From: an uncultured Alphaproteobacteria bacterium
GTDB lineage: Bacteria; Pseudomonadota; Alphaproteobacteria; Micavibrionales; Micavibrionaceae
Direction of reading: 5' to 3'
Assembly (NCBI GenBank): GCA_937934135.1
Contig: CALHAW010000003.1
Span: 17,958 to 81,957, forward strand
DNA length: 64,000 nt
How positions within the stretch are numbered: the first letter of the stretch is position 1; each line of letters opens with the position of its first letter. The notes beneath the pieces were generated by a model, which saw nothing but the letters and a program-made list of their open reading frames with translations, did not search any database and was not told where the DNA came from. Positions 28,982 through 38,188 of the stretch are shown here, one piece after another. Both the position numbers and the translations under genes were made by a program.

Positions 28982-30031
28982 TTATTTCATAAGCTTAACA
29001 ACTTTTGCGAAAAGCGTCGGCAGGCCTAATTCCCTTATTTTTGAGTGTGACACCCAAATAGGGTCATTTTCAGGCAAAATTATCCCCTTTTCATGCTGGG
29101 CTTGTGTTTGGGGCTTAATTTGAAGCACTAAATCAAAATGCGTAAAGCTGTGCTTTACCGATAATTTAGGCATTGTGATGTGTTTTCCTTCTTTCCACTC
29201 ACTCGTCGGTAGGCCGAGCATACCCCCCAGCATTTCGTTTTCATCGCGGCGTAAAAATAAAACTTCATTATTTTCATTGGTAATCCAATAAACTTGCCCC
29301 ATTTTCTGTGGCTTCGCTTTCTTGGGTTTTTTCTTAGGCAGCTCTGCCTCGCACCCTTTTGCCCGCGCTTGGCAACAATCAATTACTGGGCATAAAAGGC
29401 ATTTAGGTGATTTAGGGGTGCAAATTGTTGCCCCTAAATCCATTAAGGCTTGGGCATAATCTCCTGGCTTGTCTGTATGATTATCTGCCAAAGACCCCGC
29501 TAAGGTTTTCAAATGTTTCTTACTGTCGGGCATCGGTTCATGAATATTGAACAGGCGCGCCATAATTCGTTCGATATTGCCATCGACAACATTGGCGGGC
29601 TTGTTAAAGGCAATCGCACGAATTGATGCGCTTGAATAATCCCCTATCCCCGGAAGTTTTTTGAGCGCCTCTTGCTCTTGCGGAAAAACGCCATCTAACT
29701 CCCACGCGACTATTTGTGCGCATTTATGAAGATTGCGCGCCCGCGCATAATAGCCAAGCCCTGCCCACTCATGCATGACCTCTTCTTTATCTGCACTGGC
29801 TAAATCATGAATCGTTGGCCATTTTGTGATAAATTTTTGGAAATACGGCCCCACTGTCACAACGGTTGTTTGCTGCAACATAATTTCTGATAACCACACA
29901 TGATAAGGCGTGGGCGTTTGCGCTTTAAGCGCCCGCCACGGCATCGTGCGGCGATGTTTATCATACCATTTCAGTATTTTTTTACGGAAAGCAGTGACAT
30001 CTATATTGTTATCGGATTCTGAAACTGCCAT
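28982..30031 (-). CDS. mutY: Adenine DNA glycosylase MutY
   Basis: Removes A mispaired with 8-oxoguanine; about 349 residues. HhH-GPD domain with EIMLQQTTV, LPGIGDYSSAS and the catalytic Asp in VVDGNIERI; the 4Fe-4S loop C-x6-C-x2-C-x5-C is seen around CTPKSPKCLLCPVIDCC. The C-terminal third is a Nudix-like 8-oxoG recognition domain. ATG 30031 is chosen; an ATG at 30085 would run antisense into dciA. Only 10 bp separate the two divergent starts. Confidence 0.95.
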   Translation of the reverse strand: MAVSESDNNIDVTAFRKKILKWYDKHRRTMPWRALKAQTPTPYHVWLSEIMLQQTTVVTVGPYFQKFITKWPTIHDLASADKEEVMHEWAGLGYYARARNLHKCAQIVAWELDGVFPQEQEALKKLPGIGDYSSASIRAIAFNKPANVVDGNIERIMARLFNIHEPMPDSKKHLKTLAGSLADNHTDKPGDYAQALMDLGATICTPKSPKCLLCPVIDCCQARAKGCEAELPKKKPKKAKPQKMGQVYWITNENNEVLFLRRDENEMLGGMLGLPTSEWKEGKHITMPKLSVKHSFTHFDLVLQIKPQTQAQHEKGIILPENDPIWVSHSKIRELGLPTLFAKVVKLMK

Positions 30032-30041
30032 ATTACTTTCT

Positions 30042-30533
30042 ATGTGTGCCTTAAAACTTCTTTCTGATACCGTTCCGCGTGTCACTGATAAAACCTTTAA
30101 GCGTAAATTCGTGGCGCTTGGGAAATTATTGACGCGATGGGAGGATATTATGGGCGAACAGATGGCAACGCAAGCCCAACCGCTTAAAATACGCTACCGT
30201 AAGCCAAAGCGTAAAGGCGACCGCCCCGAAGCCACGCTTGATATTGCGGCCTCTTCGGCTCACTCATCGCTGTTGGCCATGCAAAAAGGAATGCTATTAG
30301 AGAAGATTAATTATATTTTTGGTGAAGCGCTTGTTACAGACATTCGCTTCATTCATACGCAGGTAAAATCATCAAAAACCCCGCCTAAACATCAACAAAC
30401 ACTGTCGGATGATGAAAAAAACTCTTTATCTCAAATGCTTAACAATATAGAAGATGAGGATATCCGCGCACGGCTCATGAATATGGGGTCTGCATTAATC
30501 GCGGATCACAAAGCACAGGATAGTAAATCATGA
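30042..30533 (+). CDS. dciA: DUF721 protein, DciA-like replicative helicase loader candidate
   Basis: A 163-residue DUF721-family protein. Evidence is the KH-like core (LLTRWEDIMGEQMATQAQPLKIRY, then ATLDIAASSAHSSLLAMQKGMLLEKINYIFGE) and the conserved position divergent from mutY. DUF721 includes DciA, the loader of DnaB in bacteria lacking DnaC/DnaI; the loader role here is inferred from family. ATG 30042 is used; the frame is open upstream to 29910 but that part is antisense to mutY. It overlaps efp by 4 bp (ATGA). Confidence 0.8.
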   Translation: MCALKLLSDTVPRVTDKTFKRKFVALGKLLTRWEDIMGEQMATQAQPLKIRYRKPKRKGDRPEATLDIAASSAHSSLLAMQKGMLLEKINYIFGEALVTDIRFIHTQVKSSKTPPKHQQTLSDDEKNSLSQMLNNIEDEDIRARLMNMGSALIADHKAQDSKS

Positions 30534-31096
30534 AAGTAGCAGCCATAACCCTACGTAAAGGGAATGTATTGGAATATAACGGCAAGCTCATGATCGTAAC
30601 GGGTCAAGAAATTATGCAGCCTGGAAAAGGCGCGTCTGTTATCCAAGTAGAAATGCGGGACATTCGTTCAGGAAACAAAGATAATGTACGCTTTAGAACA
30701 CAAGAAACGATTGAACGCATCCGCCTTGATCAATCAGAATTTCAATACCTCTTTAATGATGGTGAAACATATACTTTTATGAACACTGAAACTTATGAGC
30801 AAGTGATGGTAGCGGCCGATATTGTTGGCGACCCTGCTGTGTTCTTACAAGACGGCATGATGGTGACCATTGAAACGCATGAGGGTGAGCCTTTGGGCGT
30901 TCAGTTACCTGATACTGTGACACTAGAAGTCACAGAAGCTGAACCTGTTATTAAAGGCCAAACGGCCACAACATCTTATAAACCGGCTATCCTTGAAAAT
31001 GGTGCAAAGGTTATGGTTCCGCCCCATATTGATGTGGGGACACGGGTTGTTGTTAAAACTGAAGATGGCACTTATGCCGAACGCGCGAAAGATTAA
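30530..31096 (+). CDS. efp: Translation elongation factor P
   Basis: Relieves ribosome stalling at polyproline; 188 residues with KOW-like domain I and two OB domains. The modification loop is MQPGKGAS with Lys33, equivalent to E. coli Lys34, so beta-lysylation by EpmA is expected; epmA is present at 62.7 kb. ATG 30530 overlaps the dciA stop in an ATGA. Polyproline-rich clients in this window include TolA and the OmpA-like protein. Confidence 0.97.
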   Translation: MKVAAITLRKGNVLEYNGKLMIVTGQEIMQPGKGASVIQVEMRDIRSGNKDNVRFRTQETIERIRLDQSEFQYLFNDGETYTFMNTETYEQVMVAADIVGDPAVFLQDGMMVTIETHEGEPLGVQLPDTVTLEVTEAEPVIKGQTATTSYKPAILENGAKVMVPPHIDVGTRVVVKTEDGTYAERAKD

Positions 31097-31101
31097 AAAA
31101 T

Positions 31102-31905
31102 ATGCCCGCTACCTCTCCTATTATTAATATTATGATCAAGGCCGCTGAAAAAGCGGGCCGCTCCCTTACCCGTGACTTTGGTGAGGTCGAACAGCTTCAG
31201 GTCTCTCGTAAAGGCCCCGCTGATTTTGTAACGGCTGCGGATAAGCGCGCCGAAAAAATCATCTTTGAGGAATTAAAACAGGCGCGTCCGTCTTATTCTT
31301 TCTTAATGGAAGAAAGCGGCGCTATCGAAGGCGATGATAAAGATCATGTTTGGATCATTGACCCCCTCGATGGTACACATAATTTTATGCATGGTGTGCC
31401 GCATTGGTGTGTGTCTATTGCGCTATCTGTGAATGATCGTATTGAGGCTGCCGTTATTTATGATCCAATCAAAGAAGAGATTTTCCGCGCTGAACGTAGT
31501 GGTGGTGCCTTTATGCGCAACAAACGCCTCCGCGTTTCGGGACGCAGTGACATGGAAAGCGTGATGATCGCTTATGGCTCAACAACGCCTGATCCAAAGA
31601 AACAAGCACTCTATGTGAATGAACTACACGCTGTTTCACAACAGGCAGTTTTTACACGCAGATATGGCGCAGCCGCTCTTGACCTTTGTTATGTTGCCGC
31701 TGGCCGTTTTGACGGATATTGGGAACGGGGTTTAAAGCCATGGGATGTTGGCGCGGGTTATTTGATTTTGAAAGAATCTGGTGGCTTTATAACTTCTATC
31801 GATGATCGCAAAGACCCAATCTATAGCGGTAATCTGGTTGCAGGTAATCAGGATGTTTATAACAATCTTCACAAGATCTTGAAGGATGTCTCTAAAACAA
31901 AATGA
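31102..31905 (+). CDS. suhB: Inositol-1-monophosphatase (SuhB-like)
   Basis: Mg2+-dependent phosphatase of 267 residues; SuhB also assists rRNA antitermination in enterobacteria. Motifs: MEESG (metal-binding Glu), WIIDPLDGTHNFMHGVPHW, and KPWDVGAGYLILKESGG. The PLDGT(H/T)NF form is typical of SuhB rather than the divergent paralogue at 3.0 kb. It follows efp by 5 bp and overlaps the next ORF by 4 bp. Confidence 0.94.
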   Translation: MPATSPIINIMIKAAEKAGRSLTRDFGEVEQLQVSRKGPADFVTAADKRAEKIIFEELKQARPSYSFLMEESGAIEGDDKDHVWIIDPLDGTHNFMHGVPHWCVSIALSVNDRIEAAVIYDPIKEEIFRAERSGGAFMRNKRLRVSGRSDMESVMIAYGSTTPDPKKQALYVNELHAVSQQAVFTRRYGAAALDLCYVAAGRFDGYWERGLKPWDVGAGYLILKESGGFITSIDDRKDPIYSGNLVAGNQDVYNNLHKILKDVSKTK

Positions 31906-32675
31906 GAGGCATAATACTCCTTCTTCTCTTCTGCTTTTTTACACTCCCTGCGCATGCCCAAAATTATGTGCCACCGCCTTTGTTTGATACGCCGCAAAAT
32001 ATTGTCACAGAAACGTTGCCTGATGAAACACCGGCTGAAACAAAAACTATTCCTGCTGCCCCTCTTATTGCGCCCACACCACCAGTAAAACCAAAAACAA
32101 AACTGCAAGCAAAACCTAAACCTCTTACAAAGAATCAAATTCCACCGCCGCCTTCATCTCGTGGTATTGTCAAAGGGCCTGTCACCATGCCGTCTGCACC
32201 AGCCAAGGCCGTTGAGGCCGAGACATTATTTGAACCAACCGAAGAAATCGCACCGTTTTTCGAAAAACCACCCACGCCAATTAAACCTGAACAAGCGCCA
32301 GCACTATTGGCTAAGCCAGAGGATGTTCCGCCGCTACCTCCATTCAAAACGCTTTCTGGTGGAGCATTACAATCAACGCTTTATTATGTAAGCCACACCA
32401 AAACATTGAGCAACGCCAATAAGAAAACAATTACGCACTTAATCATTCCTGAATTAAATAAAGCAGGAGACAGTAAAAGAATATTAATCCAAGCCTATGC
32501 CTCCCCCCAAGAAAACATCCTGAATGGGGATCGTCGCATTGCGCTGTCTCGCGCTTTAAACATACGAAAACAACTGATTGAGGGCGATATCCGCGCCAAT
32601 CGTATAGATGTGAGAGCCATTGGTTCAAAAACAAATACCCAGCCTTTGGATCGTGTAGAGCTGATTATTCGTTAA
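31902..32675 (+). CDS. Secreted proline-rich protein with OmpA-like C-terminal domain
   Basis: A 257-residue exported protein: signal peptide to AHAQ, a Pro/Ala/Lys-rich segment of about 110 residues, and a C-terminal region (about 160-257) resembling OmpA/MotB peptidoglycan-binding domains (ILIQAYASPQENILNGDRRIALSRALNIRKQLI, DVRAIGSKTN, DRVELIIR). The signal lacks a lipobox Cys, so it is not Pal. It probably spans the periplasm and binds cell wall. The ATG lies in the suhB stop (ATGA). Confidence 0.75.
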   Translation: MRGIILLLLFCFFTLPAHAQNYVPPPLFDTPQNIVTETLPDETPAETKTIPAAPLIAPTPPVKPKTKLQAKPKPLTKNQIPPPPSSRGIVKGPVTMPSAPAKAVEAETLFEPTEEIAPFFEKPPTPIKPEQAPALLAKPEDVPPLPPFKTLSGGALQSTLYYVSHTKTLSNANKKTITHLIIPELNKAGDSKRILIQAYASPQENILNGDRRIALSRALNIRKQLIEGDIRANRIDVRAIGSKTNTQPLDRVELIIR

Positions 32676-32818
32676 TATGGTGGATAAAGCGGCTTTGCGC
32701 CCTTCCCATGATTGACAAAAAGCCCTTAAATCCCGCACTTTGTCCTATATTTCCAACAATACTGGCGCAACCAATAAGGTTGACCAGTTTCATTATGAAA
32801 AAATGAAAGGCATTTTTT

Positions 32819-33931
32819 ATGGAATCCGGTAAAGCACCTCTAGGTTTTCTACTTATTTTACTTCTCGTCTTTGGTGGCGCGGCTGGCGCAGGCTGGCTTG
32901 CATTCAGCGACACTAAAACGGGCATCTCTGCCATTGATGGCGGCATTGCAAAATTACAGGGGCTTTTCCCACAATCAGAAAATACAGCGCAGACAACAAC
33001 TGCACCCACAACAGAAGATCATGCGCACGGCGATCACCATGGTCATGGTGGCGGCCATGACCACCATGCACAATCTTCTACAGAGGATAACAATGTTCCA
33101 GGAAAGCAAGGGCAATTATATGATAAGCCCGTAAATCCTGTTTTGGGCGTCCGTAGTGTTGGTGATTCTGCCGCTCCTATTCAAGTGCGCGAATTTTTCT
33201 CTTTGACCTGTAATCATTGTGCCACTTTTCATGGCGGTGCATATCAGCAGTTAAAACAAAAATATATTGATACGGGTAAAGTTCATTTTATCTTTGAGGA
33301 ATTTCCGCTTAATGGTCCTGCGCTTTATGGGTCAATGATTGCCCGTTCCTTACCGGAATCGCGCTATGAAAGCTTTATTACGCTTTTACTAAAAACCCAG
33401 GAAGACTGGGCTTTTAGTGGCGATTTCAAAAGCGCATTAAAGAAAAATGCCGCCCTTGCAGGGATGAACGAAGAGCAATTCGAGGCCGCCTTTAACGATA
33501 AAGAACTTCAAAAAGCAATCGCAACCAATATTCAAGAAAGCTCCAATGCGTGGAAAATCTCTTCAACACCAAGCTTTGTGATTAATGATGGTGAGCGTAT
33601 CTTAAGTGGTATTCGTTCCCTTGAAGATTTTGAAAAAGTCATGTCACATTTAACAGGTGAAAACTTTGGAACGGCATCTGCTGCTCCCCAAGCAACATCA
33701 GCTCAAGCAACACCAATTATTGAGCTAGCACCTACTCCAATCGAAACAACCGCGCCCGTTCAAGTACCAGCAACCGCACCAACGGCCCCTTCTGTTACAC
33801 CATCTATTACTGCGCCCGTGACACCTGTTGCGCCCGTTACGATTGACGTACCAACACCAGAGGCCGTGATGGAAAAAGCACCAGAACTGGAAAGTACAAC
33901 CATTGATATTAATGACTTGTTTGAACCTTAA
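32819..33931 (+). CDS. DsbA-like thiol-disulfide protein with His-rich linker
   Basis: A 370-residue membrane-anchored oxidoreductase candidate. A hydrophobic N-terminal anchor (about 8-29) is followed by a low-complexity segment with eight His between residues 68 and 83, then a thioredoxin-fold DsbA domain with active site CNHC at 131-134 and a cis-Pro in STPSFVIN. Residues from about 278 form a Pro/Thr/Ala-rich tail. The dsbA-smc order is common in alphaproteobacteria. The His cluster and tail are additions to the usual form. A 143-bp gap precedes it with no gene. Confidence 0.85.
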   Translation: MESGKAPLGFLLILLLVFGGAAGAGWLAFSDTKTGISAIDGGIAKLQGLFPQSENTAQTTTAPTTEDHAHGDHHGHGGGHDHHAQSSTEDNNVPGKQGQLYDKPVNPVLGVRSVGDSAAPIQVREFFSLTCNHCATFHGGAYQQLKQKYIDTGKVHFIFEEFPLNGPALYGSMIARSLPESRYESFITLLLKTQEDWAFSGDFKSALKKNAALAGMNEEQFEAAFNDKELQKAIATNIQESSNAWKISSTPSFVINDGERILSGIRSLEDFEKVMSHLTGENFGTASAAPQATSAQATPIIELAPTPIETTAPVQVPATAPTAPSVTPSITAPVTPVAPVTIDVPTPEAVMEKAPELESTTIDINDLFEP

Positions 33932-33979
33932 GAAAGAGCCAAACATCATCATGTATTTTAAAAGAAACGCGTATAATTA

Positions 33980-36900
33980 ATGCTTCAATTTACTAAACTC
34001 AGACTGAATGGCTTTAAGTCCTTTGTGGAACGCACGGAATTGGAAATCAATACCGGTCTCACAGGGATTGTGGGGCCAAATGGTTGTGGTAAATCAAACC
34101 TTGTTGAAGCCTTGCGTTGGGTTATGGGTGAAACATCTGCCAAACGAATGCGCGGCGGCGCAGGGATGGAAGATGTGATCTTCAATGGAACAGATACACG
34201 TCCCGCCCGTAATTTTGCCGAAGTCTCTCTTCTTCTTGATAATTCTGCACATGAAGCGCCCGCCGCTTATAATGCAGATGAAGATATCGAAGTGGTGCGT
34301 AAGATCGAAAAAGACAAAGGCTCACTTTATAAAGTAAACGGTAAAACAACCCGCGCCCGTGATGTGCAAATGCTGTTCGCTGATACGGTCACTGGCGCAA
34401 ATTCACCGGCTCTTGTGTCTCAAGGGCGCGTGACGCAAATGATTAACGCAAAACCGCAAGATCGTCGCCTTATACTCGAAGAATCTGCCGGCGTTTCTGG
34501 CCTTTATGTGCGTCGTCATGAAGCAGAGCTTCGGTTGCGCGCCGCGGATGGAAATTTGCAACGCCTTGATGATTTACTCGGCAGTATGGAAGGGCGTCTT
34601 GGCTCGCTCAAAAAACAAGCTCGCCAGGCTGTGCGCTATAAAGAGTTATCCGAACAAATTAAAGAACTTGAACGCTCTATCGCTTATTTGGAATGGCGCG
34701 TTTTGGTTAATAAAATTGAATCTGCCAAAACAAAATTTGGGGACGCGGAAAGTATCGTGGCAGAGCGTACTTTAACCGTTACGCAATTAACCCAAACACA
34801 AAATGTTCAAGCAGAAGAACTGCCCGCCCTTCGCCAAAGCGAAGCAGAATCTTCTGCGGCGCTCCAAGCTCAAAAATTAACTCTACAACGCATTGAAGAT
34901 CAAGAAAAAGCGATCGAAGAACAGCTTGAAGAAGCTCAACTTCAACTCAGCCGCCTGCAACAAGATCGCGGACATGAAACAGAGAGCGAAAAAGAAAACT
35001 CCGAAACATTAGCCCGCCTTAAAAAAGAAGAAGAACGCCTTCAACAGAGCGAGCAAAATGATGCCGCCAATTTAAGTGAAAAACAAGACATTAAAGACCG
35101 CCTTGAAAAAGAAGTCGCGGCCTTAGAAGATGAATATGAATCTTTCATGGGGCAACTGGCAGAGAAAAAAGCCGACCGTCACAGCATTGAAAAACAAGTT
35201 ACAGCCAATGAAAGCCGCCTTTCTGTGGCTATTGAGCGCAAAGAAACACTCACAAATAATCTTCAGGCGGCGCAGGCTCGCTTTGACCAAGACAATAACC
35301 ATGATCGCCTAAAGTCAGAAATTGAAGCGCTCGAAAAAGAAGTTTCTAATTTGCGCACACAAATAGAGGCCGCTAAAGAAACGCAAGAGGTAGCCACGGC
35401 CGCCGTTGATACCGCCCGCGAAGCACAACAAACAGCCAGCAAACAAGAATCAGAAATTCTAACTGAAATCAAAACATTAGAAACAGTTCTTCAATCTAAA
35501 TCTGAAAAGAATTATATCCCTGTTTTAAACGATATAGAGCCTGATTCAGGTTTTGAAACCGCTCTATCGCGTGCCTTGGGTGATACTTTGATGGCCTCCA
35601 CCGATGATAATGCCCCAATGGTTTGGATGGATCGTGATTTTGATATTTCGTCTTTCCCTGCGCTTCCTTCACAGGCACAAGCGCTAGAACCTTTTGTAAA
35701 AGCGCCTAAACACCTTAAAGCCGCTTTGAGCTTCATTGGTGTGGTGGATAGCGAACAAGCAGGCAATGACTGCGCCACCGCGCTGAAACCTGGTCAATCT
35801 GTTGTGTCTAAAGACGGGGCGTATTGGCGTTGGGATGGGCTGTATATCAAGGCCGAAGCCGCGGATCGCCACGCTCTGCAGCTACAGCAAATGAACCGCT
35901 TGAAAGATCTACAAGAACGCTTGCCTAAAATACAAGCGCAAGCAGAAAATAGTCAAAACGCTCTTGAAACTGCACTGCAACAACGGGCAGAAAAACAAGA
36001 AACATTCGAAGCATTACAACATCAGACACGCGAAAAAGAATCTTCTTTGGGCGATAAGCAGAGCGAGATTAGCCGCCTCACCCAAGAACGCTCGGGCCTC
36101 TTTGCTGAAATAGCCAAGCTTGAAGAATCTCTTGCCAATACCAATAACGACATCACTGAGCTTGAAGAGTCTTTAACAGAGAATAAAAAAGCGCTTGAAG
36201 AGCAAGACGAAAAAGCTATCAAAGAAGAAAATCAACGTACCGAAGCACTACGCGAAAAACTCGCCACTATGCGTAATAATTTGCGCGAAGCGCTACGTGA
36301 TTATGACATGGTTCAACAAGAACAAAGCCGCCGTAAAGCCCGTCTTCACGGGATTGCTGATGAATCTGTTCATCTTCAAAACCGTATCATTCGCTCTCGT
36401 GAACGCTTAAAGGATTTGAATGAACGTGAAGCGCAGCTTACTGAAAAACGCGATTCACTGAAAAACGCACCCAAAACGATGGGATCAGAACGCGATGGTC
36501 TTTTGCAACGTATTGGTGAACTGGAAGCGAAACGAAACCAAGATGCCGACCGCCTTGCGAAGGTTGAGAATGAATTATCAGAAACGACCCGCGCCCTTAA
36601 AGAGGCTGAAAGCACATTAAGCGAAGCCCGTGAAATCCGCGCCGGCGCGCAGGCGACTGCGTCTGCAGGCCAAGAACAGCTTGATGAAATTGTAAGCTCT
36701 ATCCAAGAGCATTTCGAAATGGCGCCCGAAACACTGATCACTGAAACAAATCTAAATATTGGTGAAGATCAGGCATTGCCCGCTATTGAGCCACTGAAAG
36801 AGAATAAAGATAAATTCTCCCGCAGCCGCGACTTAATTGGCGCCGTGAATTTACGCGCCGAAACTGAAGCATCGGAGCTGGAAAAAGAAGTTGGTGGCAT

Positions 36901-37465
36901 TCTTGAAGAACGCAATGACTTGATCCAAGCGATTGAAGAGCTTCGTGAAGGCATCGAAAAACTTAACGTTGAAGCACGCGATCGTCTTTTAACCGCGTTT
37001 GATCTGGTGAATGGCCATTTCCAAAAATTATTCGTACAGCTTTATGGTGGCGGTAGCGCAAAACTTGAATTAATTGAATCCGATGATCCTCTTAATTCTG
37101 GTCTCGAAATCTTCGCACAGCCTCCGGGTAAGACTTTACAATCCCTCTCCCTTCTTTCAGGGGGTGAACAAACTTTGGCTTCTATTGCGCTTATTTTTGC
37201 GATGTTCTTAACCAATCCATCACCAATTTGTGTCCTTGATGAGATTGACGCACCGCTTGATGATGCCAATGTTGATCGCGTGTGTGACTTGCTGGAACAA
37301 ATTGCAGAACGCGGCGAAACACGCTTCCTCGTCATTACACATCACCGCCTTACCATGGCGCGGATGGATCGCCTTTATGGTGTAACTATGGCTGAGCGTG
37401 GCGTATCACAGCTTGTTTCTGTTGACTTAAATGAACAGATGGACTTCCTTGAGGCCGCTGAATAG
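33980..37465 (+). CDS. smc: Chromosome segregation protein SMC
   Basis: Condensin ATPase of 1161 residues, full length. Walker A GPNGCGKSNLVEALRW at residues 29-44, long coiled coils of repeating Glu/Lys/Gln heptads, a hinge at about 510-640, a second coil, the ABC signature LSLLSGGEQTLASIAL and Walker B CVLDEIDAPLDD. It is 48 bp after the dsbA-like gene. Its 3' end lies opposite the tail of the reverse-strand gene ending at 37386. Confidence 0.97.
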   Translation: MLQFTKLRLNGFKSFVERTELEINTGLTGIVGPNGCGKSNLVEALRWVMGETSAKRMRGGAGMEDVIFNGTDTRPARNFAEVSLLLDNSAHEAPAAYNADEDIEVVRKIEKDKGSLYKVNGKTTRARDVQMLFADTVTGANSPALVSQGRVTQMINAKPQDRRLILEESAGVSGLYVRRHEAELRLRAADGNLQRLDDLLGSMEGRLGSLKKQARQAVRYKELSEQIKELERSIAYLEWRVLVNKIESAKTKFGDAESIVAERTLTVTQLTQTQNVQAEELPALRQSEAESSAALQAQKLTLQRIEDQEKAIEEQLEEAQLQLSRLQQDRGHETESEKENSETLARLKKEEERLQQSEQNDAANLSEKQDIKDRLEKEVAALEDEYESFMGQLAEKKADRHSIEKQVTANESRLSVAIERKETLTNNLQAAQARFDQDNNHDRLKSEIEALEKEVSNLRTQIEAAKETQEVATAAVDTAREAQQTASKQESEILTEIKTLETVLQSKSEKNYIPVLNDIEPDSGFETALSRALGDTLMASTDDNAPMVWMDRDFDISSFPALPSQAQALEPFVKAPKHLKAALSFIGVVDSEQAGNDCATALKPGQSVVSKDGAYWRWDGLYIKAEAADRHALQLQQMNRLKDLQERLPKIQAQAENSQNALETALQQRAEKQETFEALQHQTREKESSLGDKQSEISRLTQERSGLFAEIAKLEESLANTNNDITELEESLTENKKALEEQDEKAIKEENQRTEALREKLATMRNNLREALRDYDMVQQEQSRRKARLHGIADESVHLQNRIIRSRERLKDLNEREAQLTEKRDSLKNAPKTMGSERDGLLQRIGELEAKRNQDADRLAKVENELSETTRALKEAESTLSEAREIRAGAQATASAGQEQLDEIVSSIQEHFEMAPETLITETNLNIGEDQALPAIEPLKENKDKFSRSRDLIGAVNLRAETEASELEKEVGGILEERNDLIQAIEELREGIEKLNVEARDRLLTAFDLVNGHFQKLFVQLYGGGSAKLELIESDDPLNSGLEIFAQPPGKTLQSLSLLSGGEQTLASIALIFAMFLTNPSPICVLDEIDAPLDDANVDRVCDLLEQIAERGETRFLVITHHRLTMARMDRLYGVTMAERGVSQLVSVDLNEQMDFLEAAE

Positions 37466-37832
37466 TGAGTTTTTGTGGGGGATTTGTTTGAACCTCAAAA
37501 TTATAAGCGACCGCCAGAGACACAGGAACAGCATAAGCAAATATCTGAGCGGCGCGTACTATTTTACTGCCCGTTGATGGCTTTAAATTCACATTTTTAC
37601 TAATATAATCATGAAAGGCGGTCCCAAGGGCAAATCCCATAAAGCCAGCAATCCCCCCAACAGCAAGCGACTCCCCTAAATCAAACATATTTTGAACAAC
37701 ACCATTTGACGCAATAAGAAAATCTGCTGCTAAGGATTTGGTGATAATAGGGTTTACAACACCAGAAAAGGCCACGGCTGTAGCGCCTATATTTGCTTCT
37801 CCATATTTTCCACAAAAGCCTTGGTATTTCAT
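37386..37832 (-). CDS. Hypothetical small membrane protein
   Basis: A 148-residue protein of unknown function with about three hydrophobic segments (GATAVAFSGVVNPII, LAVGGIAGFMGFALGTAF, AQIFAYAVPVSLAVAYNF). ATG 37832 has a good AAGGAACT ribosome binding site 6-7 bases before it, which supports a real gene; a longer frame to 37871 lacks one. The last 26 residues are antisense to the smc 3' end (80 bp overlap), so either it is a genuine tail overlap or the original stop was lost. Divergent from atpI. Confidence 0.55.
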   Translation of the reverse strand: MKYQGFCGKYGEANIGATAVAFSGVVNPIITKSLAADFLIASNGVVQNMFDLGESLAVGGIAGFMGFALGTAFHDYISKNVNLKPSTGSKIVRAAQIFAYAVPVSLAVAYNFEVQTNPPQKLTIQRPQGSPSVHLSQQKQAVIRHAQP

Positions 37833-37882
37833 CAAGAGTTCCTTAAATTTGTAAATATGTGCATGACACAAAGGATATATTT

Positions 37883-38188
37883 ATGTCAATTAATAAAATC
37901 AACGATGACCCTAAACTTGAAAAACTTCAGGCAGAACTTAAAGATGCACGGGAAGAATATGAAGAAGATTACAACCCCAAACCCGCCCCTGACACACACT
38001 CTGAAGGCGCATCGATTGGATATGAATTTCTGGCTTACATTATCTCTGGTGGGTTGCTTGGCTATGGGCTGGATTATTTGACAGGCTGGGTTCCTTTCGG
38101 GCTTATGGTCGGAATGATATTAGGTATGGTGGGCGGCGTTTTTCGGGCCAATCACCGCACCCAACAGGCCAATAAAAAAAGACCCTAA
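37883..38188 (+). CDS. atpI: ATP synthase protein I (AtpI/AtpZ-like)
   Basis: A 101-residue assembly or ion-supply factor preceding the F0 genes. An N-terminal charged helical region (DDPKLEKLQAELKDAREEYEEDY) is followed by two transmembrane helices with GGLLGYGLDYLTGW and PFGLMVGMILGMVGG, a pattern typical of alphaproteobacterial AtpI. ATG 37883 follows AAGGA by 7 bases. A 213-bp gap to atpB follows, holding a TTTAAAT-CC-TTTAAAT direct repeat (38287-38302) and a weak TTGCAA/TTAAAT promoter candidate. Confidence 0.9.
   Translation: MSINKINDDPKLEKLQAELKDAREEYEEDYNPKPAPDTHSEGASIGYEFLAYIISGGLLGYGLDYLTGWVPFGLMVGMILGMVGGVFRANHRTQQANKKRP

Noticed and set aside
31902..32675. Relocated pal gene
   Set aside because: The signal peptide lacks a lipobox cysteine and the proline-rich segment is too long for Pal.
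33725..33952. Trp/Cys/Arg-rich reverse frame of 75 codons
   Set aside because: It is the complement of the Pro/Thr/Ala-rich tail of the DsbA-like gene.
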